Assembly (NCBI RefSeq): GCF_000526715.1
Contig: NZ_JAGP01000001.1
Location: 2,356,001-2,420,000 of the forward strand
Origin: Hydrogenovibrio kuenenii DSM 12350
GTDB lineage: Bacteria; Pseudomonadota; Gammaproteobacteria; Thiomicrospirales; Thiomicrospiraceae
Direction: 5' to 3'
Length of the DNA: 64,000 bases
Position 1 is the first letter of the stretch. Each line of letters opens with the position of its first letter. The notes below the pieces were generated by a model. It did no database searches. It had not been told where the DNA came from and saw only the letters and a list, made by a program, of their open reading frames with translations. The translations under genes and the position numbers were made by a program. Shown here piece after piece: positions 56,718 through 64,000 of this stretch.

Positions 56718-58868
56718 ATGAAACGATTGGTGAAATTACTGCTTTTGGTATTTTTTCGCGTCAAGGTAAAAGGATTGGAAAATTATCATACGCTCGATAA
56801 GAGTGGTGAGCCCATGCTGATTATCGCCAATCACACCTCTTTGCTTGATGGCTTGTTGATTGCCAGTTTTTTACCGGGTAAGACAGCGTTTATGATTGCC
56901 GAAGAGCACACCAAGCAGTGGTATGAACGCTTCTTATTGAGTTTTGTTGATCACTTCAAAGTAGAGTTCCATAATCCTTACGCCACCAAACGTGTTATTC
57001 AAGAGCTGAAAAACGGCACCCATTGTATGATTTTCCCCGAAGGGCGTATTACGACCACGGGTAGCTTGATGAAGGTCTATGAAGGTACGGCGATGGTCGC
57101 TACCAAAGCCAATGCAATGATTCTGCCGATCCATATTTCAGGTGCAGAAAAAAGTAAATTGTCTTATCTAGATGGATCACATTATGCCTATACCAAGCGC
57201 CGATGGTTTCCAAAGATTCAGTTATCGATCCAACCCGCCGTAAAATTAAATCTGCCTAAAGGGTACAAAGGTACACGCAAGCATGAATACTTTAAAGACC
57301 GTATTTTTAATATTTTGAAGGATGCCGGTTTCCACGGACAGTTTGAACCGCAATCGCTCTTTAAAGCCTTAGTTAAGGCAAGAAAGTCTTATGATGCTTC
57401 TGAAGTTTGTTTAGAAGATTTTAATCACAATACGCTGACACTGAAGAAATTGTTGGCGGCCAGTAAGGTGCTCGGTAAGAAGTTGCACCAAGAGCTTGGT
57501 GAACAGAAACGAGTGGGGGTGTTGTTACCGAATGTTGTAGGGTTACCAACCACTTTCTTTGCACTACAAGCCTATGGTTATGTACCCGCAATGCTGAATT
57601 TTACGTCAGGACTTGGGCCGATAAAATCTGCCTGTGAAACAGCAGAATTACAGACGGTAATTACTTCTCGCAAGTTTGTTGAAGTTTTTCAGCTGGATGC
57701 GGTAATCGAAAATCTGTCTGCACAAACCGACTTTATCTATTTAGAGGATATCCGTGCACAAATCGGTTTGCTTGATAAATTAAGCTTGCTTTGGACTTGT
57801 AGTAAAAAACTGCCTGGCTACGGTTTAGATGAAGAAGAGGAAGCGGTTGTACTCTTTACTTCCGGCTCCGAAGGTGCGCCAAAAGGTGTGGTTTTATCGC
57901 ATAAGAATATCAATAGTAATATTGATCAAATCTCTGCGGTACTTACATTACTACCAGGAGAGAAAATCTTTAATGCTTTGCCGACTTTCCATAGTTTTGG
58001 CTTAACTGCGGGTACGCTTTGGCCAGTGCTTAAAGGGGCAAGTGTTTACATGTATCCATCGCCGTTACACTATGCGGTGATTCCGGAAATGATCTATCAG
58101 CTGAATGCCAAGTTCTTATTTGCAACGGATACCTTCTTTACAGGCTATGCGAAAAAGGCCGATCCTTATGACTTCTACAGTATTCGTGCTTTGGTTGCTG
58201 GCGCCGAGAGATTGCGCCCTGAAACGCGTCAACTGTACGCTGAAAAATTCCATACCCCCATTTTTGAAGGTTATGGCGTAACTGAAACGGCGCCGGTGCT
58301 TGCGGTGAATATCCCGCAAAAATTCAAACATGGCACTGTGGGTCAGTTGGTACCAGGCATTGAGTATCATTTGGAACCTGTCGAGGGGATTGAGGCAGGT
58401 GGACGCCTGTTGGTTAAAGGGCCGAACATTATGAAAGGCTATTTACTATCAGATCAGCCAGGTGTGTTGATTCCACCCAAAGATGGTTGGCATGACACCG
58501 GCGATATTGTCGATATTGATGAAGAAGGTTATATGTCGATTAAAGGGCGAGCCAAACGTTTTGCGAAAATTGGCGGAGAGATGATTTCTTTGGCGGCGGT
58601 GGAAAACTATATCAACAAAGCCAGTCCAGAAGGCCATCATGTTGTGGCAGCAGTGGCTGACCCAAGAAAAGGGGAACAACTCGTTCTTGTGACCAATGAC
58701 GAATCTTTAAGTCGCCACACGGTCAAAGAGGCGGCTAGAGCAGCAGAAGTGTCTGAAATTATGATTCCGAAAACGGTGATCTTGGTGGAGGAAATGCCTG
58801 TGTTGGGTACGGGTAAAACCAACTATCCTGAAGTGCAAAAAATAGCAGATGGGCATAGTGCCAATTAA
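56718..58868 (+). CDS. aas: Bifunctional acyl-ACP synthetase / lysophospholipid acyltransferase
   Basis: 716 residues, essentially the length of E. coli Aas (719). N-terminal PlsC-like acyltransferase (about 1-200) with the HX4D site in NHTSLLDG and FPEGRITTTGSLMKV; C-terminal AMP-binding enzyme (about 220-710) with LFTSGSEGAPKGVVLSHKN, FEGYGVTETAPV and GDIVDIDEEGYM. It reacylates lysophospholipids imported by LplT. Short A/G-rich leader, AGGA before ATG. Confidence 0.93.
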   Translation: MKRLVKLLLLVFFRVKVKGLENYHTLDKSGEPMLIIANHTSLLDGLLIASFLPGKTAFMIAEEHTKQWYERFLLSFVDHFKVEFHNPYATKRVIQELKNGTHCMIFPEGRITTTGSLMKVYEGTAMVATKANAMILPIHISGAEKSKLSYLDGSHYAYTKRRWFPKIQLSIQPAVKLNLPKGYKGTRKHEYFKDRIFNILKDAGFHGQFEPQSLFKALVKARKSYDASEVCLEDFNHNTLTLKKLLAASKVLGKKLHQELGEQKRVGVLLPNVVGLPTTFFALQAYGYVPAMLNFTSGLGPIKSACETAELQTVITSRKFVEVFQLDAVIENLSAQTDFIYLEDIRAQIGLLDKLSLLWTCSKKLPGYGLDEEEEAVVLFTSGSEGAPKGVVLSHKNINSNIDQISAVLTLLPGEKIFNALPTFHSFGLTAGTLWPVLKGASVYMYPSPLHYAVIPEMIYQLNAKFLFATDTFFTGYAKKADPYDFYSIRALVAGAERLRPETRQLYAEKFHTPIFEGYGVTETAPVLAVNIPQKFKHGTVGQLVPGIEYHLEPVEGIEAGGRLLVKGPNIMKGYLLSDQPGVLIPPKDGWHDTGDIVDIDEEGYMSIKGRAKRFAKIGGEMISLAAVENYINKASPEGHHVVAAVADPRKGEQLVLVTNDESLSRHTVKEAARAAEVSEIMIPKTVILVEEMPVLGTGKTNYPEVQKIADGHSAN

Positions 58869-58896
58869 ATAAACTCTATGGAAGGAGACTAGGAAG

Positions 58897-59481
58897 ATGA
58901 TGCGACAATATATAACGGCAAAGAATATTTTTGCTTTGCTTTTTATTATTTTGATTGTGACCAAGTTACATGCTTTTACGGCGATTACGCTCGATAGTAA
59001 ATTTGCTGAGCATTTCATCGTCATTAACTGGCCGTTGGTGGTGACGGTATTTGTGATTGCTGCCAGTGCCATTTTCGTGCGCCGTGGCTCCAATGACTGC
59101 TGGTTTATAGCGTTGAATTTTATTGCCTTAATCCTCCTTTCGATTGTGTTGGAATGGTATCAACCTGGGTTGGGTATCGGCATTTTCATCATGATGATTT
59201 CTACCGCGGTGGCTGAAGAGTTAATCGTGCGTTATGCGTTATTTGAAGTGCTTTGGCCGCGTTTTAAACCAGCTATGATCGTGTTGATTAGTGCGCTATT
59301 GTTTATGGGCATTCACACCAATATTTATACGGAGTTTGAATCTTCCTTGATGGTATTCTTTTTCGGCTTGGTTTTGGGTTCGATATATGCCAAATTTAAA
59401 CAAAAAGATCAAACCATAAAAGGCTTAGCATTGGTTGCTTGGCTGCATCTTGGGGCTTTGTTGCTTACTATCTATTTATAG
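58897..59481 (+). CDS. CPBP family intramembrane metalloprotease-like protein
   Basis: 194 residues, about six helices. Motif 1 EELIVRY (EExxxR) near residue 108, motif 2 FMGIHTN and motif 3 WLHLGAL place the usual Glu and two His residues of CPBP (Abi/CAAX-processing) glutamic proteases. Function unknown. GGAGA ribosome site. It follows aas by 28 bp, so it may be the last gene of the lipid operon. Confidence 0.82.
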   Translation: MMRQYITAKNIFALLFIILIVTKLHAFTAITLDSKFAEHFIVINWPLVVTVFVIAASAIFVRRGSNDCWFIALNFIALILLSIVLEWYQPGLGIGIFIMMISTAVAEELIVRYALFEVLWPRFKPAMIVLISALLFMGIHTNIYTEFESSLMVFFFGLVLGSIYAKFKQKDQTIKGLALVAWLHLGALLLTIYL

Positions 59482-59492
59482 TTTTGTATTGC

Positions 59493-59511
59493 TAAAATCT
59501 GCCAGGCTGGG
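59493..59511 (-). repeat. 19-bp dispersed repeat, copy 12 (perfect, reverse; left arm of hairpin)
   Basis: Exact unit on the minus strand, 11 bp after the CPBP gene's stop. It pairs with the copy at 59527. Confidence 0.85.
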
Positions 59512-59526
59512 GTCAGGGATAGATAA

Positions 59527-59545
59527 CCCAGCCTGGTATATTTTT
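59527..59545 (+). repeat. 19-bp dispersed repeat, copy 13 (degenerate; right arm of hairpin)
   Basis: 16 of 19 positions match. The stop codon of BatD (59544-59546) overlaps its end. Confidence 0.65.
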
Positions 59546-61247
59546 AGGTTGGATAGATCGGATCCAGCTGTCGACCTTCTTGCTTGTCAGATACCTTCGA
59601 ATTTTGATTCTCCGCTGCTTTCAATGCTCCACAAAGCCCATTAAGCGTTTGTTCGCCTAAAGTCGTCTGGTGGAACAGGTGCGCCTTTAAATCCTCAAAG
59701 ATTGCGGCATTGTCTGGTGAAGATAAGAATTGCTGTGCATTATCGGGAAACGTCTGAGACCAATGATTAAAGGCTAGATAAACGCCTTTAGCATCCTTTG
59801 CACTACTCAAATCGCAAATCTGACGGATTGTTGGATGTACCGATATTTTCTCCGAACCAGACACGCTTTGGTTTGCTTGCTTTGTTTTTACATGGCTTGA
59901 TTGTTTGCGCTCGCGCCAATAAAGAATCAAAGTGACAAGCCAGAGTAATGCAAATACTCCCGTTAAAGCCTGCCAGAGCCAAGATGATTTTCCAAGGCTA
60001 ACTGTCGTTTCATGTGAAACCTTGGTTTGGTTCGCTTGAGGCGCTAAAGGGGTTAGGTTTGTTTGTGGTTTAAGCGACGGTAAGACTTCCAATGTTTTTG
60101 CCGGCAAAACACTGGTTTCCTGTTTATGGGTTTGTGTGTTCCACCAACTGATTTTTATAGGTGGTAAGGTGATTTTTCCTGCTTCTAAAGGCACAATTGC
60201 CATTTTGACGGTTTTGGCGGAAATTACCCCTTCATCGGTTTCTTGATCAGACAGTTTAGGGTCGTCCGGATAAACATGGAAACTCCCTTGTTCTTCCAAT
60301 GATATATCCGGCAATTGCGAAGACATCAAATCTTGCGCTTGTAAATGGATAGTGCGTGTAATTGAATCCCCGACCCGAAGCTTATCTGGCGTTTGCCAAT
60401 CTTGTGTCAGATTTAGTTGAGGTGTCGGTAGCCAGGTTTGATCTTTAGGATAACTTGCGTCTTGAGGCATTACCTTAAGCGTTAAAGGTTGGCTAGTGTT
60501 ACGGATCATTTTAATCACGCCACGGTATTGCAGGCGGCCATCAAATTCTTCAGGTGGAATTGTCAGTGTACCGCTTTTTTGCGGGTAAAAAGCCCAGCTC
60601 CACTCATAGACTTGGTAGAGTTGTCCATTAATGGTTTTTTGATAATTTACCTGATTTTTAAGCTGCTTATTTATGGAATTTTTAAAAATAGGCGGTCTGA
60701 TATTGCCATCAATAAAACGCCCCAAATGGTAGTATTTCAGCGTGTAGATTACCTGTTGCTGTACGTAGGCTTTGTTGGTGCTGACTGAAGACTCTAAGAA
60801 ACTGACACCTTGTCGTCCGGTTTTCTTCATCGCCGAAACATAGAGTTTATAGGGCTGACTGCTAATGCTATCAACTGTCAAAGGCGGCACCATTAATTCA
60901 CCGATTTGCTTGGGTGTGATGTTCACATCCCAGCGCGTTAGCGCCTTGTAATTACCATTCACTATGCTGACATTAGTAGAGCGCTGTGTGCCCAAAATCT
61001 TGAATTGATCTTTAAGTGGCGACAAATCCAGGTCATCAAATGTTTGGAAGTTGGTTTGTATCACCAAATCAATGACATCGCCCATTTCGACTTTTTGGCG
61101 GTCAGTGGAAACGGTCAGTGTTTTGGTAGCAGCAAAGGCATTTAGGGTAAACATAGCCATTAAAAAAGCCATAGCCGACACCAGCCATTTACGTTTCAGG
61201 CGTTCTGTTGCTGCACTTTGTAAAAATTGAACGGGGGTCATTGCCAT
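59544..61247 (-). CDS. batD: BatD family protein
   Basis: 567 residues. Signal peptide/anchor about 20-40 (FLMAMFTLNAFA|ATK), then repeated beta domains with LTVSTDRQKVEMGDVIDLVIQ at the N-terminus and DGRLQYRG later, the BatD (oxygen tolerance) layout, one C-terminal helix (about 428-448) and a cytosolic helical tail. It lies last in a leftward batA-batB/C-batD operon and probably forms a periplasmic part of the complex. A parS-like site (60007-60020) lies within it. Confidence 0.88.
   Translation of the reverse strand: MAMTPVQFLQSAATERLKRKWLVSAMAFLMAMFTLNAFAATKTLTVSTDRQKVEMGDVIDLVIQTNFQTFDDLDLSPLKDQFKILGTQRSTNVSIVNGNYKALTRWDVNITPKQIGELMVPPLTVDSISSQPYKLYVSAMKKTGRQGVSFLESSVSTNKAYVQQQVIYTLKYYHLGRFIDGNIRPPIFKNSINKQLKNQVNYQKTINGQLYQVYEWSWAFYPQKSGTLTIPPEEFDGRLQYRGVIKMIRNTSQPLTLKVMPQDASYPKDQTWLPTPQLNLTQDWQTPDKLRVGDSITRTIHLQAQDLMSSQLPDISLEEQGSFHVYPDDPKLSDQETDEGVISAKTVKMAIVPLEAGKITLPPIKISWWNTQTHKQETSVLPAKTLEVLPSLKPQTNLTPLAPQANQTKVSHETTVSLGKSSWLWQALTGVFALLWLVTLILYWRERKQSSHVKTKQANQSVSGSEKISVHPTIRQICDLSSAKDAKGVYLAFNHWSQTFPDNAQQFLSSPDNAAIFEDLKAHLFHQTTLGEQTLNGLCGALKAAENQNSKVSDKQEGRQLDPIYPT
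60007..60020 (+). other. parS-like site 4 (GTTTCATGTGAAAC)
   Basis: Exact 14-mer inside batD; read leftward it codes VSHET. The 16-bp context matches 13 of 16 positions of the ParB consensus. Confidence 0.55.
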
Positions 61248-61280
61248 AGTCTCACTGCATTTCTCGTATTGTATTCATGA

Positions 61281-63359
61281 TCACCATATTTTCCCTGAAT
61301 TTTGCGTGTTATCAGAGTTTTGATGCTGTAGTTGATATTGATACTCAAATTTCCGTTTCAAAAAAAGCCCAGGTTCATCTGGAATTTGGTTTAGCCAAGC
61401 TTTTTCTGCTTGCTCTGACTCGGTTAGTTTTTTACCTGATTGTCCTTTTCCGTCTTTCATTTGTTCAGAGAGCCTACTAGGTGCTGTTTGTTTTCCGTTC
61501 GGATGCGGTTGTTTGTTTGGTTTTACCTGAGACATTTCTGTCGCCTGCTGACCTTTTTTACCTGTTTTTTGCCCAGATTTTTCAGCTTGTTTTTGTGAGT
61601 CTGGTGATTGTTTGCTTTTTTCTGGTTGTGGCTTATTCTGTACGTTTTTAGATTCTGACTGTTTATCTTTAGCGGGTTTTCCAGATTCATCTTTTGGTTT
61701 GGCTTGAACGGGTTGGTTCAAGTCGTTTTTAGCATCAGACTTACCAGAATGATCGGCATTGCTGTTTTCTTTCCCTTTTTTCTTGGAAGGTTGCTGCCCG
61801 CCAGAAGAGTTTTGTTGGTTTTGCTGATTGTTCGTTTGGTTCTGCTGCGATGCCTTTTGGTGTTGTTTGGCTTGTTTATGCTTTAATAGTTTCTCCACCA
61901 GATTCAGGTTTTGCTTCGCTTTAGACCAGTTGGGACGCGCTTTTAAAGCCGCCTGATATTGTTCTTTTGCCTTTTTAAGTTCTCCCAGGTGTGCATAGGC
62001 GTTACCTTGATTGTAATGACCTTCGGGAGTGTGTTCCAAACTAAACTGTTTTTGTGCTTCTTTATAGTCTCCAGCACGATAGTAGCTAGCACCTTTCCAG
62101 CCAGGGCTTTCAAAGCGGTCAGCAGCCGTTTCGTAATCCTTCTGCTGCCATTTTTCATAACCTTGCTGATTGGGTGATTTGAACACATCCGTAAAATGCA
62201 CGCTGGCATCTTCATGTTTGGTTTTTTGTGTTGCCTTAGCAGTGCTTTCCGTGTTTTGCGTTTCTGCCGCAAAAGTAGGTGAAGAGTAAAGAGAGCTAGC
62301 GCCCATTAACCAAAATGCGAGTAAGCCGCTACCGATAGAAACACTAAATAACCAACCGCGACGATAAGCCAATGCAATTAAAGGCACCAGTAAATAAAGC
62401 AGGTACATGCCTTTATCTAACCAAGCGGTAAATGTCTTGGGTGGATTTTTTTTGTTTTTGGCTTGTTGAGCTGCCATTTGATTAAGGAATGGGGGCAGCA
62501 ATACAGGCAAATCATCATCTGAGTTTTGCAGGAGCGTTACGCGTGCATCCAAAGCTTGAGCCAGTTTTTGAATCCGTGCGACGGGAATTTTTGCCATGAT
62601 GATTTTGCCACTGTCATCCTTCAGTAAGCCGTAGTTTGGTACGGGAATCGGCCCGCCATCTGCAGTACCGCTGATTAAAATACTTACGCTGACTTTTGCA
62701 TCTTTAATCAGTGATACCACCTTGGAAATGGCATTTGGTTCAATATCGTCCATCACCCAAATCAAGTGACCGTGTTTGATATGTGCGCCTTTGAATAGGC
62801 TGAGTGCTTTTTTGACACCCTGTACGGCATCAGAACCATATTTAGGCATCATGGTTGGGCTTAAGTGTGGAATGAGCGATAGCAGGGTTTCATTATCGTC
62901 TGAAATGGGTGCTAAAGTATGGGCACTGCCGGCATAGACAACCATGCCTGTTGCCATTTCCGGATGCTGTTTTAACAGGTCGATGAGTTTGTATTGTGTT
63001 CGTCTAATGCGATTGGGTTTAAGGTCGTCTGCCAACATAGATAAAGACAAATCTTGTAATATCACCGTGCCTTCAGTTGATTTTTCTGCGGGTACTTTTA
63101 CTTGATCCCAAGTCGGACCAGACAGTGCAATGATTGCACTGAACCAAATTAGCATTAAACCAATCACTTCCCATGGTTTATCGGCTTTCTCAGCTGTTTC
63201 ACCCAGTAGAATCGGTTTGAAACTTGGGTTAATAACCTCTTGCCAACTGCTTTGTTGACTGCGTCTTTGCCAGAGTTTCCAGCCTAGCCATGCGGAAGGT
63301 AGTAGTAGCCAGAGCCATTCAGGGCGTAAAAAGTGGAAAGCCATTTCAGCAGAACTCAT
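61281..63359 (-). CDS. VWA-TPR membrane protein (BatB-BatC fusion)
   Basis: 692 residues. N-terminal helix FHFLRPEWLWLLLPSAWLGWK, a second helix about 63-80, VWA domain (about 95-285) with MIDAS-type DLSLSML, helix at about 318-355, TPR region (about 400-480, YNQGNAYAHLGELKKAKEQY), then a long low-complexity Lys/Gln/Asn/Ser tail (about 490-640). BatB (VWA) and BatC (TPR) are separate in Bacteroides and Leptospira; here they are fused. Its start overlaps the batA stop by 4 bp. Confidence 0.88.
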   Translation of the reverse strand: MSSAEMAFHFLRPEWLWLLLPSAWLGWKLWQRRSQQSSWQEVINPSFKPILLGETAEKADKPWEVIGLMLIWFSAIIALSGPTWDQVKVPAEKSTEGTVILQDLSLSMLADDLKPNRIRRTQYKLIDLLKQHPEMATGMVVYAGSAHTLAPISDDNETLLSLIPHLSPTMMPKYGSDAVQGVKKALSLFKGAHIKHGHLIWVMDDIEPNAISKVVSLIKDAKVSVSILISGTADGGPIPVPNYGLLKDDSGKIIMAKIPVARIQKLAQALDARVTLLQNSDDDLPVLLPPFLNQMAAQQAKNKKNPPKTFTAWLDKGMYLLYLLVPLIALAYRRGWLFSVSIGSGLLAFWLMGASSLYSSPTFAAETQNTESTAKATQKTKHEDASVHFTDVFKSPNQQGYEKWQQKDYETAADRFESPGWKGASYYRAGDYKEAQKQFSLEHTPEGHYNQGNAYAHLGELKKAKEQYQAALKARPNWSKAKQNLNLVEKLLKHKQAKQHQKASQQNQTNNQQNQQNSSGGQQPSKKKGKENSNADHSGKSDAKNDLNQPVQAKPKDESGKPAKDKQSESKNVQNKPQPEKSKQSPDSQKQAEKSGQKTGKKGQQATEMSQVKPNKQPHPNGKQTAPSRLSEQMKDGKGQSGKKLTESEQAEKAWLNQIPDEPGLFLKRKFEYQYQLQHQNSDNTQNSGKIW

Positions 63360-64000
63360 AAGGATCCTCCTGAAGACGGACCTGTTGAATCAGTAGACGT
63401 AGATGAGCTGTTTTCAGTCTCTGTGGTATTTAAGCGGTTTTTAAATAGCCTGCTCGGTTGATAGAGTCTATTGATAACAACCAAGAGACTGAGTAACAAT
63501 GCTAAGCCAAGCGGCCAGACAAACAATTCTTCTCGCATGCGATACTGATGAAGCTCATGAGGTGTGGATTCGAGTTTATCGATGCTGTCATAAACCTTGT
63601 TCAGTTTGTCTGTGTCAGCCGCATAGAAGAATTGACCGCCAGTGATTTTGGCGATGTTTTTCAAAGTAGCTAAATCCATATCGCTGCCACCGAAGAAGAC
63701 GCTCATTGCGCTAGCCTGAGAGCGACCAATACCGATGGTATAGATCTTTAAGCCCATTTTTTTCGCTTGTTTAGCGGCGTCTATCGGTTGCACCGTGCCG
63801 GCGGTATTGGAACCATCGGTCAGCAAAATCATCACTGCATTTTTTTGGTGAGCTTGGCGCAGATGTTTCAGCGTAATTCCTATCGCATCACCAATAGCTG
63901 TGTTGTTTCCCGCCATACCAATTTCAGTTTGATTGAGTAGGGATTCGACGGTTTTTAAATCGTAGGTTAAAGGGCTTTGCAGAAACGCTTGCGTACCGAA
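63356..64000 (-). CDS. BatA-like VWA domain protein (5' partial)
   Basis: C-terminal 214 residues of a VWA membrane protein; the frame is open to the window's right edge. It holds the end of the VWA domain (GNNTAIGDAIG, ILLTDGSNTAGTVQPIDAAKQAKKMGLKIYTIGIG) and one C-terminal helix (LFVWPLGLALLLSLLVVINRL). It overlaps the next gene by 4 bp (ATGA). BatA is typically encoded beside MoxR and DUF58 genes, expected just beyond the window. Confidence 0.9.
   Translation of the reverse strand, partial: FGTQAFLQSPLTYDLKTVESLLNQTEIGMAGNNTAIGDAIGITLKHLRQAHQKNAVMILLTDGSNTAGTVQPIDAAKQAKKMGLKIYTIGIGRSQASAMSVFFGGSDMDLATLKNIAKITGGQFFYAADTDKLNKVYDSIDKLESTPHELHQYRMREELFVWPLGLALLLSLLVVINRLYQPSRLFKNRLNTTETENSSSTSTDSTGPSSGGSL

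Larger units (their letters stand above)
59493..59546. terminator. Long hairpin made of two opposed 19-bp repeat copies
   Basis: CCAGGCTGGG (59502-59511) pairs perfectly with CCCAGCCTGG (59527-59536) around a 15-nt loop; the flanking AAAAT and ATTTT arms extend the stem to about 18 pairs with one mismatch and one G-T pair. Between convergent CPBP and BatD genes, so it can act as a two-way terminator. Confidence 0.65.

Noticed and set aside
2805-59545. Dispersed repeats as a CRISPR array
   Set aside because: Copies are kilobases apart in both orientations with genes between; no regular spacers and no cas genes.

Overview
The window reads as chromosome of a gammaproteobacterium. The best guess is the marine, sulfur-oxidising, autotrophic Thiomicrospira / Hydrogenovibrio / Thiomicrorhabdus group. 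That placement is inferred from gene content: system II cytochrome c biogenesis (ResB/CcsA), paired sodium/proton antiporters NhaD and NhaA, a SulP anion transporter, several small c-type cytochromes and many c-di-GMP enzymes. It was not checked by any search. I found no rRNA, tRNA, CRISPR array, prophage or insertion sequence.

Layout. 1-7.6 kb: end of a beta-CASP metallo-hydrolase, LapA-like protein, VIT metal transporter, cytochrome b561, GNAT, phospholipase PldA, FMN reductase, MFS permease, an EAL-gene remnant, a patatin and a small secreted protein. 7.7-13.7 kb: MarC, then a leftward run of polytopic membrane protein, glycosyltransferase, histidine kinase/response regulator and cytochrome P460. 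13.8-18.9 kb: SulP, ZntB-like, APC permease, RMD1-like. 18.9-28.1 kb: CpxP-like protein, DUF3095, ThrB, PolA, two outer-membrane barrels, DUF924, EngB. 28.2-34.8 kb: ResB, CcsA, DsbA, an acetolactate-synthase-like enzyme, a small protein, nitroreductase. 34.8-35.1 kb: AT-rich intergenic region with DnaA boxes. 35.1-46.5 kb: OxyR-like regulator, MlaA, a GGDEF-EAL gene broken by two stops, Na/Pi cotransporter, globin-sensor diguanylate cyclase, NhaD, NhaA, YjbQ. 46.7-59.5 kb: chemotaxis receptor, cytochrome c, TetR regulator, oligopeptidase A, LpxR-like enzyme, FadL, LplT-Aas, CPBP protease. 59.5-64 kb: Bat operon (BatD, BatB/C fusion, partial BatA).

Genes that work together: ResB, CcsA and DsbA in cytochrome c maturation and oxidative folding; PldA, MlaA, LpxR, FadL, LplT and Aas in envelope-lipid turnover; NhaA and NhaD in sodium and pH homeostasis; BatA, BatB/C and BatD as a membrane complex; the kinase and regulator as a two-component pair, perhaps with the P460 gene.

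The most interesting signals lie outside the genes. (1) A 19-bp unit, CCCAGCCTGGCAGATTTTA, occurs 13 times (6 perfect): mostly between genes, three times inside genes in the same reading phase, twice exactly supplying a gene's stop codon, and once as a long inverted pair between convergent genes. (2) A 14-bp palindrome-like site, GTTTCATGTGAAAC, occurs four times exactly and once with one mismatch; it closely resembles the ParB-binding parS site. (3) The intergenic region at about 34.9 kb has two perfect DnaA boxes plus weaker ones beside an AT-rich tract, and strand composition appears to change sign across it. Together (2) and (3) suggest that the window may contain the chromosome replication origin, with parS sites on both sides. 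The 19-mer tends to point the same way relative to that presumed origin.
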